Source of the DNA: Arthrinium phaeospermum
Taxonomy: Eukaryota > Ascomycota > Sordariomycetes > Amphisphaeriales > Apiosporaceae
Direction: 5' to 3'
Length of the DNA: 64,000 nucleotides
Assembly (NCBI GenBank): GCA_006503535.1
Contig: QYRS01000012.1
Coordinates: 372,001 to 436,000, forward strand
The translations under genes were made by a program, and so were the position numbers. Below are positions 44,301 through 56,038 of this stretch, piece after piece (position 1 is the stretch's first letter; every line of letters begins with the position of its first letter). Under the pieces are notes generated by a model, which saw nothing but the letters and a program-made list of their open reading frames with translations, had not been told where the DNA came from and searched no databases.

Positions 44301-46155
44301 GTTTTGAGTTTTGGGCTTTCGAGGCACGGGAGAACCCTCTTTGACACTTTGAGACCGGACGACCAGGATTAAATCTTTTTTAGAGTCCGCCCCCGACTCT
44401 TCCGCCAGATCCCATCCTGAGACGACGACAGACAGTCAATCCGAACGTGGGTGTCCAATAGAATACGGTTGACGCGCACTTACTCGCACCTCGTTTGAGC
44501 GAAACCTGATTCAGGAGCCAGCGCTGGGGAAGTTTCAGCAGCCGGTGGGATTTCTTTCCTCTATCACATTATTGTTTGTCTCGGGGCTCTTCCTATATCG
44601 ACGTTCGTTTGCGCCTCTTCTTGACGAACACGGTTTTGTGTCGCGCCAACCCGACGAGCAGCTGAAGCAAGTCAAAGTGAGTAGTTGATGCTCTCTATCT
44701 CTATAAGCCGAGCCCAAGTCCCCATTCCGCCCGCCCCCCAAGCGCCCTTGTGCCCCCTGTGCCAAGGGACACCGACCTCACCTGGACGGCGAACAAGCTA
44801 CGAATGCGGCCAAAATCCACCCAAACCAGCCCCTTGCTCTATTCGTATTCTTAACCCGACTCGCCGGAGACTGAAGAAGCGCCTCGTCCGCCCGACTGCT
44901 TTGTAATATCTCCACGTTGAGCTCGGGGAAGTCTTTCGGTCCTTTCTACCCATCTTTCCCCTTAACTTTTCGACTGGGACGACCAACCGGCAGAGGGACG
45001 CGCGACAGTGACGGACAGACGGACAAGCAGAATTTGGTTGACGAATGCTGATGATCGACTGTGCATGGTAGAGATAAGCGACCAGCACTGCAATTCTCGG
45101 TGGTGGGTCTTGCCAACACCGGCAGCTCAAATCGCCTTGAGCCTTGGGTCGGCCACATCATCGCTGCTGCTGCTGTTGCAAACCGGCAGAGTGTGTCAAC
45201 AACAACCACACACATATAGACCTCCTCTGGCGGGTTCGCCGAGAGAGTCTCTGGTCCACGATGGTGCGAAATCGAGGTTCGTATATTCTTTTCTTGCTTC
45301 TTGGATTCTTCTTCTCCCTCCCCATCCATCTGCTACAAAGTGATGCAGTCCCGCCTTTCATCTTCCTCATCGGCCCACCATGGTACTTTCCAATCCCTCT
45401 TGATCCATACTCGGGTGTTGGCAGTACACGTATTATTAGATGCGTCACTTGGCTTCCCCTGTATCACGGAGCTTCGGCGCACATACTGTACGAAGACGTG
45501 AAGGCGTAGCTGTGCACAAGGCAGCAAATGACATGACCAAATGCCCTCTTCTTGGAGTGCTTCCAATAGTAGCGCTCGCACCACAAGCCAATAGCTTAGT
45601 ACTTTGGTTGGGCTTTTTTCAGCTTCTGTGTCAGTGACAATGGCTGACCGAGTGGCCGCTTGCTGCCATCTACTACGCCCTCTGCTCCGTCCGTACCCAT
45701 TGGTGAATGCACACAGACGCCTGAGAAAAGTTGGAGGACTGCCCGAGAGTTTGTTGATCGCTCGCGACTTTGACCTGCGAGCTGGCGGCGTTTTGTTGCT
45801 TGTTTGCTGATGAGCTGCACCTGCGCCCATTCTCTATTTATTTGCCACTCTTGCCTTTTGACCCTTATATTGCTGTTTTGAAGCACATTCATTCATCACA
45901 TTCCTCAAGTGCAGGAATTATCAAAAACAGGGTCGATCACCCTCGCCGTTAGGCACTTAGCAGCAGAGCTCGGCTCAGTGTGCCGGACAAAGAGGGCCAG
46001 CTCTCCCACAGTCCCTTTAGGCATTGCTGGGCATCCATCGTTTTATTCGGCATTTCCTATTAATTAGGACTTTTTTGCCAAGCCGAGGCCATAATAATAA
46101 TCTGCAATGGGCATCATGCTAATCATGCCCTATTGAGCCAACAGTCCTCTCTTTT
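41398..46155. other. 4.7-kb gene-free region upstream of the CAF120-like gene
   Basis: No frame in this stretch (maximum 165 aa) shows domain character. The right half (about 44150-46150) has pyrimidine-rich blocks and donor-like sites (for example GTGAGTAG near 44678), so it may be a long, possibly spliced 5' leader of the downstream gene. That is inference. Confidence 0.45.
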
Positions 46156-49100
46156 ATGTCCCAGTTTTCTGGGAATCCAAGAGACTCCTTTACTGGTTCG
46201 CCGAATTCAACGTCACCTGCCAACGACGCCGCCCCAAAACCCGACTTTGGTCTCAATCAACGCGGCGAGCGCACATCGCTACCGGCTTTTGGAAGATTTC
46301 GCTCCAACTCAGCCCGCCTGCCATCCACACCTGTGCCGTCATCGCCGATACGCGACAAACATGATATTTCGCCTCTAGCCGACTCGCCCATTCAACCACC
46401 CAAGCGCACCCCAGGTCGCAATAGAAGTTCGTCGCGACCTTTGTCTATGGTGCAAACCTACCAACCGCACCTCATGGACGTCACCGAAGATACCATCCCG
46501 GAGCTGCAGCCCATCTTCACCTTCCTCAACAGCCATGCAAACAAGCTGTACCAGGAGGGCTATTTCCTGAAGCTTGACGACCAGAACATACGTGCGTAAC
46601 TCCCCCAAGGCGACCATCCGATTGTTGATGCTGCAAGCCGAGTCAAGTCAAGTCATGCATGGTGCTAACCCCCCAGTTTAGAGGGTCGTCCGAACCCAGA
46701 CAGGACCTGGACAGAATGTTTCGCCCAACTTGTCGGCACCGTGTTGTCGCTATGGGATGCCAGCGAACTGGACACAGCCGGCGAAGAAGGCGAGGTGCTC
46801 CCCAAGTTCATCAATCTGACTGATGCGACAATCAAAATGGTATGTGATACGAAGGGGCATTGCGCGCTGAACAGTTCAGGATCACGACCCCGCACCATCC
46901 GCGACGGCCGAAGCGAAGTGAGTGCTGACTGGAATAACAGATCGATTCGTTACCGACGCGATCTCCCGACGAGAAGCCGCTCCAGAACATTCTGAGCATC
47001 AACACGGCTGGAAGGAATCGATACTTGATGCATTTCAACTCGCGCCACTCGCTTGTGCAATGGACTGCCAGCATCCGACTTTCAATATACGAGCACTCAA
47101 CACTGCAGGAGGCCTACACCGGAGCTCTGATCGCAGGCAAGGGAAAGACTCTGAACAACATTGCAATCATAATGGAGCGATCCCGGGTCGTGACGCAGGA
47201 ATGGGTACGAGTGCGCTTTGGTGCTGGAGTACCGTGGAAACGCTGCTGGTGCGTTATCTCGCCTCCGGACGAGAAGGAGTATATAAAGCTCCAGAAAGAG
47301 ATGAAAAAGAGGTCTCCGTACGATCGCTCGCATGCACCAATACTCAAGGGCGACATCAGGTTCTACGAAAGCAAGGTCGAAGGGAAGAAGCAGAAGAAGG
47401 CGAAACCAGTTGCGACTATCACGGATGCGTATTCGGCCTACGCCATCTACCCTCAGGCAAAGTCCTTGATCGATGCCTCCACGTTGATCAAGATCGAAGG
47501 CGACATCACCATTCATTCGGATCCGCCTTCGTCCACCGAGGGGTTCGTGTTTATCATGCCGGAAGTCCACCCAGCCGTGAGTGGCTTCGAGACGATGCTA
47601 CGATCCTTGTTTCCTTGTTGGGACACGTTTGGCCTGTATGGTCGTCCGGGTAGGCTGGTCGCCAGCACCATTGACCCTCGATCATTGATGTTTGCCATGC
47701 CAAAGCACAGACGATATGGATACTTGGAGGTATTGGATGTCAATGGACTGATCTTGACGGACGGGAGCCAATCCTGGTCAGAGAAGGACTGGAGAAAGCA
47801 ACTCAAAGATTTAACAGGGCAGCGTATGACCAGCATCGCCGACGAACCCAGCAGCGCCACCCACAGCCGGACAAACAGCAAGAGGCTTAGTTTTGGACAG
47901 GGTGCAGATGGCGCGGGCAAGCCACGAGTGGGTTTTGCCGAAGGGGGCCCCCCTTCCGCTCGTTCTTCGCGATCGATGTCTCTCAGCAGCCGACCTCTGC
48001 CCAGGACCGATTCGGCTCCTCCGGACCATAACCGCGAACGTGCGCCTTCGGCCATGGCTGGTGCTGGCAAGTCTGGACACGCTAGAAATGCGTCAGACTC
48101 CAACGTAGCCTCTGGCGCGCCGCCACCGCCGCCGCTTCACTCCGATTCCCCTGTCGGCAGCGGCCCATTTGGACGGGGTCCACCCCGTCAGTTCGTAAAC
48201 GATCTTGCCGCAACTCCAGAACGCATGAGTTCGGACGAAGAGCGAGGGCCTCCCAATTTGGAAGCAATGCGGTCGCTTCAGACGCCAGAGCCAGTATCTC
48301 AACCGCCTGCATTCTCCCATGCCCCAGGTGCAAGACCCAACCAAAGGCCATACCACTCGCCTGAGATGCGCCGCGCAAACAGTCGGATGTCGGTTAATAC
48401 GCTCACCCAGCTGGCGCAGGCCGGTGGTATTGGCGGGGTTGGCCAGCAGAACGGATGGGATGCTGAGAAACAGCGGCCCAATGCGGATGGTCCCCTGGCT
48501 GCCGGTCCCGCGGGCCAACGAGGTCCTCCGGTGCCTGCTCACTCGTCCAGCCCCGGGATAGCTCCTAATGCGGGCTATCGTGACAATGGAAGCGAGGGTC
48601 GCCGCTCACCGGCCATGCCCCCTGGTATGCCCCCTCCTGGACTTCGTCTTAACACGAAGATGTCCAAGTCCTCTTTGAATCACGAGATGGCTCCGAGCCC
48701 CGTATTCCGTGGGCCTAGTCCAGGCTCTCGCCCACAAACCCCCGATATGCGCAGCCCGGCTTACGGACCAGGAGCTGGGCCTGGATTTGATCAGCGGCCT
48801 CCGCCTGGGCGAGGACAGCCTCCTCACATGATGAACGGTCGTGGACCTCCCCCAGGAAACATGGGGCCACCACCTGGTCGCGGACCTCCCGGGCCAGGCG
48901 GGCCTCAACCTCAGATGGGACGAGGGGGCTACCGCGGCCCGCCGGGCACTGGAGGACCGGGTTCAAGACCAACAACTCCTGGTGGAAGCCGGCGGGGACC
49001 ACCGCCCCCAGTAAACACGTCGCCTCCCATTCACCGGAAGCCACTACCAGCTCGATCTGATAGCCTTCAAAGCCGGTTAGACGATTCGGTTCCTGGTTCA

Positions 49101-50687
49101 GCGGCAGCCTCGAGTAACGGCAGTTTTACCCGCGCGCTTGATCCCAGCGTACTCGCCCAGATTCATGCGAGTAACTCCAGCAGCAGGAGCACACCCCCAC
49201 CCCAGCAGCTACCAGAACTGCCCCAAGGTATAGTACCTCAGCAGGGCGTGATAGGCGTAATACGTCATAACACCAGTCATAGCTACGCAAGCAGTTATGA
49301 CTCGGCAGAGAGCCCCGATTACGCCAGTACCAGGCCGTCTACAGACACAGCTGCCTCTGTGGAGAGGCCGCGCGCTGGCGTTCTCCGAACCGTGGGCGAC
49401 GAATCGCAGGGGCCTTCTTCAAACATCCCGAATGTTGATTTTGGACCTACCTTCAACTTCGCGAACCCGGCTCGTAATAAGACTCCGACGCCCGGGTTTG
49501 CTTCACCCCCTCGATCGTTCTCGCCTGGCCCACGGTCATTCTCCCCTGCGCCGCTGCAGCCGAGAAAGTCCCCAGCCCCTGATGCGGCACAAAATCAGCC
49601 GCAAATCAACGAGACCAACGCTCGCCGGAGCGTAGTATGGCAACCTGCAGGAGGCCAGGGAAACTCTGACAGCTCGGGCAGTCATGGTCTCTCGGCTGAG
49701 CAATTTGTTCAACAACGCGCTGCCGCTGCATCCACGCCGATGTATGCGCACCAGCGCCAGTCATCGGGCTTTTCGCTGGGCGCACTCGGCGGATACCGTA
49801 CCGGGACACCAACGCCACCCCTTGAGCGAAACAATAGTCCCCGTGATTATATGGGCAGCCACTCTCGATCGACCTCTCAGGATCTGCTGCAGCGACCATT
49901 CGGCACGCATTCTCGATCTACGTCGCAGGATCTACTCCAACGACCCAGCTCCAGGGGCGCCGGCGCTGTACTGGGTGGCCAGAGCGGCCAAGGCGACTCG
50001 CGGCTCTCGGCAAGGGAGCAAGAGCAGGTGGCACGCATGACTGGTACGCCATTGGTCAATATGGCAGCCAACAACAACAAAACTCCCCCGCAGCAGCAGC
50101 AAGGACCACCCACTCTCTTCGGTACCATTGAAACTCGAGAGCGAGAGAGACAGCAGGCGAAGCAAGGGTACAGTGGCCATGCGATGCAGCAAGCAATCGA
50201 CCAACGCCGAATGCAGCAGCAACAACAACAGCAGCAGCAGCAGCAGTATCAGCAGCAGCAGAGCTACCAGAGCTTTGGGCAGCCAATGTCTCCGGGAGGT
50301 ATGCCCATGTCCCCAGGGGGTATGCCGATGTCTCCAGGAGGCATGCCCATGTCCCCGGGAGGTATGCCGCCCCCTTCTGGAATGTACTCGAACCTGAACA
50401 CGAGCCGAAGCATGCTCGCTGGCCGTCAGTCGCCGGGGCCGCAAGCCATGGGATATCCGCAGAACTTTGCTGGAGGCGGAGCTCAAGGATATGGGCAGGG
50501 CGGCGGGTGGAACAGCCCGGGACCCAACTCCCCCCGCCAAGGGGGCTACGCGGCGCCGCAGGGTCAGTTCTCGCCACCTTTTAGCCCACCCCCTGGCCAG
50601 ATCCCCAGGGTGATGAGCCCGCAGCAGGCACAGCAGGGTCGGGGCCAGCAGGGCTTTCAACCAGGTTACCACGGACAGGCTTTCTAG
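46156..50687 (+). CDS. CAF120: CAF120-like PH-domain protein (CCR4-NOT associated)
   Basis: Three exons, 46156-46591, 46682-46839 and 46941-50687, encode 1446 aa; splicing restores NIQGRPNPDRTWTECF and ATIKMIDSLPTRSP. A conserved helical region and PH-like half (about 120-260, RYLMHFNSRHSLVQWTASIR) are followed by a second PH domain (about 285-430, GVPWKRCWCVISPP, ASTLIKIEGDITIH). This arrangement is that of yeast Caf120/Skg3, linked to CCR4-NOT and to bud-neck growth control. The remaining thousand residues are disordered: Pro/Gly-rich, two copies of HSRSTSQDLLQRP (49860-49898 and 49908-49946), a Gln run (50214-50262), and four copies of MSPGGMP (50286-50369). Length exceeds yeast Caf120 but fits filamentous fungi. 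Exact orthology (CAF120 or SKG3) is not resolved. Confidence 0.92.
50214..50262 (+). repeat. CAG/CAA run coding polyglutamine in the CAF120-like gene
   Basis: CAG and CAA codons in near-continuous order encode two Gln blocks broken by one Tyr, around residues 1290-1306. Mixed CAG/CAA use makes the run less slippage-prone. Confidence 0.9.
50286..50369 (+). repeat. Four tandem 21-nt units (MSPGGMP) in the CAF120-like gene
   Basis: Units at 50286, 50307, 50328 and 50349, each 21 nt, start ATGTCTCCGGGAGG or a close synonymous variant. They stay in frame and encode MSPGGMP four times (about residues 1314-1341). Nearly all differences are synonymous. Confidence 0.95.
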
Positions 50688-51630
50688 AAGTTGTCTTGTT
50701 TCGAGTAGGGATACGTACGACGTAACGACGCCTGAGCTTGTAGGATTATTTGCATATACAATTGGAAGTTGACTGATAGCGGTTCAAGATTGAGTTTTTT
50801 TAAAGACACATAGGATGGGAAGCAGCACGACGGGAGAGGGTTCATCATCATAGGGGCAACTTAGTTTGAACCTGATAGACGAGTCGCCCTGGGATGTTTC
50901 TCCAGGGCGAAAATAAGCATGATTGGGGCATTCAAGCATTGGCATAGCAGTTTGCATTGCATATGTAGGCTAGGGATTCTTCTGTTGATACCTTTTTCTT
51001 CATCTTCTTCATTCTTCGCGTTTCTTGGTTCTTTGGCATTGCCTCGCTTTAGGGATACTAGTAGGCTATCTAGATAGTCTGATATAATAAAAAAGTAGAA
51101 AGGTCATATACTCATACATATGGTGCCATCGTCCGGTATCCCGCCTCCAGCTGAGACGACTGTCGAATGAATGACTCGCAATTTGCAACTTGGTGCCTTG
51201 CTAACACAGGTACCTTGCTAGCGGGTTGGCTAGTGACACAGATGCTGTCCGCTAAATTAAATGGGCCACCCGACGATAAGGCTCACGATATCGGGAAGGC
51301 AAACAAACAAGCCCATGCTGGCGGGAGTGGGCGTCATCTTTGCCGAGGCTAGTCATGTCATAGAAGCAGTGGTGGAACTTGCATGTTGCCATGAATCTGG
51401 GGAGCCTGCCTGTCTTTCACATGCCCATACTGATACTGGTCTAGTCGCCGAAATCGTTGCTTTTTCTTCTTTATTTCCTGTCTGTCAACAGGTTTCACGC
51501 TCGCTCAGCACACACCAACGAACCCCCGTACAGTAGACCGATCCTTGTTTGTTTTTACTATTTATTTGCTTTCTTCCTCCACAGCAAACGACGTCGCGAA
51601 AAGAACTTGCGAAAAGAAGCACAAGAAGCC
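50688..51630. other. Intergenic region
   Basis: About 940 bp with the 3' UTR of the CAF120-like gene (T/A-rich stretches) and the promoter of the peroxidase gene. No gene supported. Confidence 0.45.
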
Positions 51631-52761
51631 ATGCCGCAAAACGCTCCCGCCCCCGGGGTGGCGCCTACTGCCGAACAGCTCGAGCCCGTCAAGGCGGCGG
51701 TCCGCGCCCTGCTGCACCAGCCCGAGTACGACGACGGTTCCGCCGGGCCGGTGCTCGTCCGGCTCGCCTGGCACTCGGCCGGCACGTATTGCAAGGAGAC
51801 GAACACTGGCGGTTCGAACGGGGCGGGTATGCGATACGAGAAGGAAGGTGTAAGTTGTTCTTTTTGCGCATGATGGCGCCCAGTAATGTTCCATACTGAC
51901 AAGTCGTGCGTGTTTTCTATACAGGGCGATCCAGCCAACGCCGGCTTACAGCACGCCCGCGCCTTCCTCGAGCCCATCAAGTCGCAATTCCCCTTCATTT
52001 CCTACGCCGACCTCTGGACCGTCGCGGCCACCGTGGCCGTCGCCGAGATGGGCGGGCCTTCTGTGCCGTGGCAAGGGGGGCGCACCGACTACGTCGACGA
52101 CGCCAAGGTGCCGCCGCGGGGCCGCCTGCCCGACGGCGCCCAGGGCGCGGACCACCTGCGCTTCATCTTCTACCGGATGGGCTTCAACGACCAGGAGATC
52201 GTCGCCCTCAGCGGCGCGCACAACCTGGGCCGCTGCCACGGCGACCGCAGCGGCTTCGAGGGGAAGTGGGTCAACAACCCGACCCGGTTCTCGAACCAGT
52301 ACTTCAAGCTCCTGCTCAAGTTCGAGGGCGAGTGGAAGAAGACGACGCTCGCCAACGGGCTGCAGCAGTTCGTCTACGTCGACGAAGACCTAGCGGCTTC
52401 CGCCGAGGAGGGCGAAGGGAAAGAGGAGGGGCTGATGATGCTGCCGACCGACATGAGCCTGATCAGCGACCCCCAGTTCCGCGCCTGGGTCGAGAAGTAC
52501 GCCGCGGACCAGGAGCTGTTCTTCCGCGACTTCGCGGCCGTCTTCGCCAAGCTGCTGGAGCTGGGCATCCGGCGCGACGCCGAGGGCCGCGTCGTCAACG
52601 ACGACAACGTCGATGATGGGTACCGCAGCGCGCCCAAGAAGAGCGACGCGCCCGAGGCGCCGGCGAAGTCGCAGGGGGCCGGCCAGAGCGGCAACGAGGC
52701 GGCGCCGCTGCAGGAGGAGAACGAGAAGTATCGCCGGAGGGCGGGCGGGGCGAAGCTGTGA
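51631..52761 (+). CDS. Class I haem peroxidase, cytochrome c peroxidase type
   Basis: Two exons, 51631-51849 and 51925-52761 (intron 51850-51924, GTAAGT...TACAG, phase 0), 351 aa; the join gives [16 protein letters not shown]. Distal site R44-L-A-W47-H48 in [13 protein letters not shown]; proximal H172 in [17 protein letters not shown]188 in FEGKWVNNP at the position of the radical-forming Trp191 of yeast CCP; D249 in LPTDMSLI hydrogen-bonding the proximal His. All key CCP residues are therefore present. Unlike mitochondrial CCP there is no presequence: it starts [16 protein letters not shown] directly before the fold, so cytosolic location is likely. An acidic insertion (about 227-242) and an Ala/Lys/Glu-rich C-terminal tail (about 300-351) are extra. 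It reduces H2O2, with cytochrome c or another donor. Confidence 0.94.
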
Positions 52762-53524
52762 GACGGTGCTGGATGATACATGATACGATGACTAGACGGG
52801 GGTGGGCAGGAGCGTATGCGTTTGCGATGCGGTATGAGAAGTGGATAGAGATAAAGAGAGAGTGATTGGCGTTTATGAAACAGGGCTGGCAGGACGGCCT
52901 TTGAGTTTTAGACTAGATTCCACGAGAAGTCTTACTTCCTCATAGAGAGATGATACAGCTGGGTAGAATAGAAGATGCCGCTGTCTTAGAGGCGTACTTG
53001 ATAGAATACATGTTCTTGCTACTTTACAACTGAATATGCTTTGATTAGAATTTCCGGGGCTTGTCTCGCAAGCTATCGTGTCGCTGCCAGGTGGCCCAGA
53101 GTAACTACTTCAAATCCGATTACTGCCTCAATGTTCTGGGCTTACTCTGGCGATTTCATAGACATGAGATAGGTCTTTCAATGAAACAAGTTTACGAGTG
53201 CGGTGTCCCATAGATCAAAGCTGCGGGTTCTGGAAGCACGCCGGTTCCCTTTATGCTAGTATTGGAAATTGTCATGTGCAACTCAGAGTTTTCACCCCGA
53301 AGGGCATGTTTTTGAATGTTTCGGTCACTCTGGGTGATATTGTAGGCAAGTCCATTATTGTAGTGCAGATGTGGCAGCTACCTCGTCCATGAGGCAGGTA
53401 TCTATCGTTCCTGCAACATATAAAATCGCGCCCTCCCATCGTTCCCAGCTTACCCAGCTCACAAGCCAAGCAGCCGACACTTCTTTCTAAACAACCACAG
53501 CTAGGCGCTGTAAGATCATACAAG
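52762..53524. other. Intergenic region
   Basis: About 760 bp between the peroxidase and the first BTB-like gene. No gene supported; an AT-rich stretch around 52900-53050 probably belongs to the peroxidase 3' flank. Confidence 0.45.
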
Positions 53525-54304
53525 ATGGACAAGAGCACCACGCCTATTGCATCGGTCCAGTCCGGCGAGAACTCCAAGGCGACGAATATGTAAGTGAATC
53601 ATCAGGCCAGAAGAAACGAACACTACATTCTAACCCGAACAAACTCTCATAGGAGCTTTGTCACCCTGAGACTTGCTGGCGAGAGCTTCAGTGTGCCGCG
53701 CGACATCATTTGGCGCCCTTGCGGCTACGTTCAGGACAACCTCCAGGGTGCTGGTGACGATGGTTCTTTGGCTCCCATCGACCTACCTTGGGATGACGAT
53801 GTCGCCCCCGAGACCTTGGAGTGGTTCATCAACCTCCTATTGGGATTGGACCCCACGGGCGAAGGAAATGGTGGCTTTGTCCACGTTCTGGATATCTACG
53901 GCCCGGATGAGAACCGGATCGAATTCCTGGCTGCTCTGCCCCGACTGGAGAAGCTTTGTGCGTTGATGGAGTGCAATGGCATTCAGAAGCCCGTTCGACG
54001 CGCCGCCATGCAGATTATTCGGCAGATCCACGTTCCACAGGACACCGACGCCGACCTCAAGCAATCGGTCCAGCAATTCGACGCTGCCTACAGAGCCTGG
54101 TCGGAAACGGATACGCTCGTCCAGCACTGGATACTTATCAAGTTCTGCACTGTCGTCGACGTCGGCCACGCCATGTCTCTCGAGCCCGATGTCAGTGAGC
54201 AGTTCCGAGAGCGAGCCCTTGCCCACTATAAGGCCTCGGTCCATCGCAAGGCTGCTGCTTCTGGAGGCGGAGGAGCAGCCAGCACGGGAGACGCTGCTGT
54301 TTAG
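53525..54304 (+). CDS. BTB/POZ-like protein, tandem copy 1
   Basis: Two exons, 53525-53589 and 53653-54304 (GTAAGT...CATAG, phase 2), 238 aa. After a 21-residue leader comes SFVTLRLAGESFSVPRDIIW, which resembles the first strands and helix of a BTB/POZ domain, then IDLPWDDDVAPETLEWFINL (the acidic turn and following helix of BTB domains) and a helical part to about 215; the end is Ala/Gly-rich. No DNA-binding, Kelch or MATH part is present, so it could be a stand-alone adaptor, as often in fungi. It shares intron phase, position and the VPQDT motif with the gene just downstream; they arose by tandem duplication. Function unknown. Confidence 0.85.
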
Positions 54305-54875
54305 TTATCTCGGAAGTCGCCATGGGACACCTCTTTGCTCCATGTTCCTTCCATCTGTCGAGCATACTTGCAAGTACGCTAAGTCAAGAAGGTGTATGGG
54401 TGTTGCGAGGTATTGACGAAGGCGAAGTGTCCTACAGTCTTTACCCATAGTATGAATCGACGGCTATTCAGAGGGTTTGCGGTATGGTTATGGATCCGGA
54501 GAGGAGCTGTAATGTTTTTGAAGCGGTACTCCTTGGTGTTCTACAGCTGGCGTCTACGAAATAGTATTATTCACCTTACCTACCTGAGGTAATACTTGTT
54601 CCGATCACTGCCTTTGATCTTGAATCAAATGAACGGCCTAGTTCCCTCGCGCCTGCCGAATCTGTGTAAATAGGTCATGTACCTTCCGGCAGGAACAGGG
54701 AGGAAAAGGGAAGGAACAATTCTCGGTCTCAACCCACTCTCGAAACCATTGGCTTGACTTTCAATTCTTTCTCAACCGATACAACTTGCAAGCATCATCC
54801 AATATCCATCGTTTGGTACTATTCGTCGTCTCTTTGGCACATTTTGGCATCAAATCAGCATACATTTGACTCGAG
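54305..54875. other. Intergenic region between the tandem paralogues
   Basis: 570 bp with no coding signal of its own; 3' flank of copy 1 and promoter of copy 2. Confidence 0.45.
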
Positions 54876-55746
54876 ATGGGCGACCTCACGCCAGTCACAT
54901 CAACTACCGATACGAGGTGGTGTATACTGGCTCAGTTCGGACTTCCCAATAGCCTTGACCTGCTTCAGTGTCTGCAAGATCACTATGAGTCGGACCCGTA
55001 AGTGAATCCGGAGACCAAAAAGGCCCAGCACTGACCCAGGCACAAATCACAGGGACCTCTTCGTACTGGAAGCAGCTGGCAGACGCTTCCTCATGCCCCG
55101 CAAAGTCACTTGCTGGCATTCCGTCTACCTAGACCTTGAGCTCAGACATAGCGATTTTGGTACCGAGGAGGATCCCATCATTCCCACACTCCGCCTAGAG
55201 TGGCCATCTGATATCCCCATATCGATCCTCGAGTGGTTTGTCAAGATTATCTACCGGCTGCATCCCGAGCGCTACCAAGCCTGGCGCACAAACGATATCT
55301 TTGGCCTGAAAGACACCCAGATAGAGCGCGTCGTGGACCTTTATCATCTGAATTATATCGGTGAATGGTTCGATTGCCGCATGATCGTTCACTCGAAGTC
55401 GCGCGCCCTTGGGACGATTCTGCACCAGCTCCGGGTACCGCAAGATACAAATGCTCAACTGCAGTGGGCAGTCGAGCAGTTCAGTGCGGCATACGATTTG
55501 TGGTCGAATGATGCCTTCGCCAGAGCCAATATTCTAGATGCCTTTTTCAGGCTTGTCAACGTCCGCCGCGCCCTCGACCCTGCCCAAACGGCCCTTGACG
55601 GCACCTTTCGAGAGGCAGTCGTTGCCCGTTGGGAGGAATTGAAAAAGAAATCGGGAGAAGAATCTGGCAATTCGGAGACCGCCCAAGGCTCTGAAACAGG
55701 GGGACCGGCGGCACCAGACAAGACCTACTGGAGCGTCGTGCCTTGA
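54876..55746 (+). CDS. BTB/POZ-like protein, tandem copy 2
   Basis: Two exons, 54876-54997 and 55053-55746 (GTAAGT...TCACAG, phase 2), 271 aa. DLFVLEAAGRRFLMPRK aligns with FVTLRLAGESFSVPRD of copy 1, and the intron falls at the same place and phase just before it. Later, RVPQDTNAQLQWAVEQFSAA pairs with HVPQDTDADLKQSVQQFDAA. Identity is low overall, so the duplication is old or the pair evolves quickly. Its first exon is longer (40 codons) and unrelated to that of copy 1. The domain reads as a diverged BTB-like fold followed by a helical C-terminal domain; the tail is polar and disordered. No catalytic motif is visible. Function unknown. Confidence 0.84.
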
Positions 55747-56038
55747 TGACTGAGGAATAGTACTGCTAGTGCGTATGGCACAGAAGCATGAGTAAAGACG
55801 GTAAACAGTTTTTGCAATAGAGATTTCGAAGACGGTGAACCTGATTTATATTTCCTCTCTCCAGTGACAGACAGTATTCCGCAGTTGCGTAACCTCAACT
55901 GGAATAATCAGTAGTAATAAACAACCGAGGTATACAGATTATTCAATTACGCGAGTGTAATAATTGCCCGATTACTCCTATACCATTATTGTATCCATTG
56001 CCAGCTGTTTGGTCAGTCCGGTGTCTTGTTGATGTTCC

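Noticed and set aside
45144..45830. Overlapping frames (121 aa plus, 165 aa minus) before the CAF120-like gene
   Set aside because: Neither has family features; both cross probable leader sequence.
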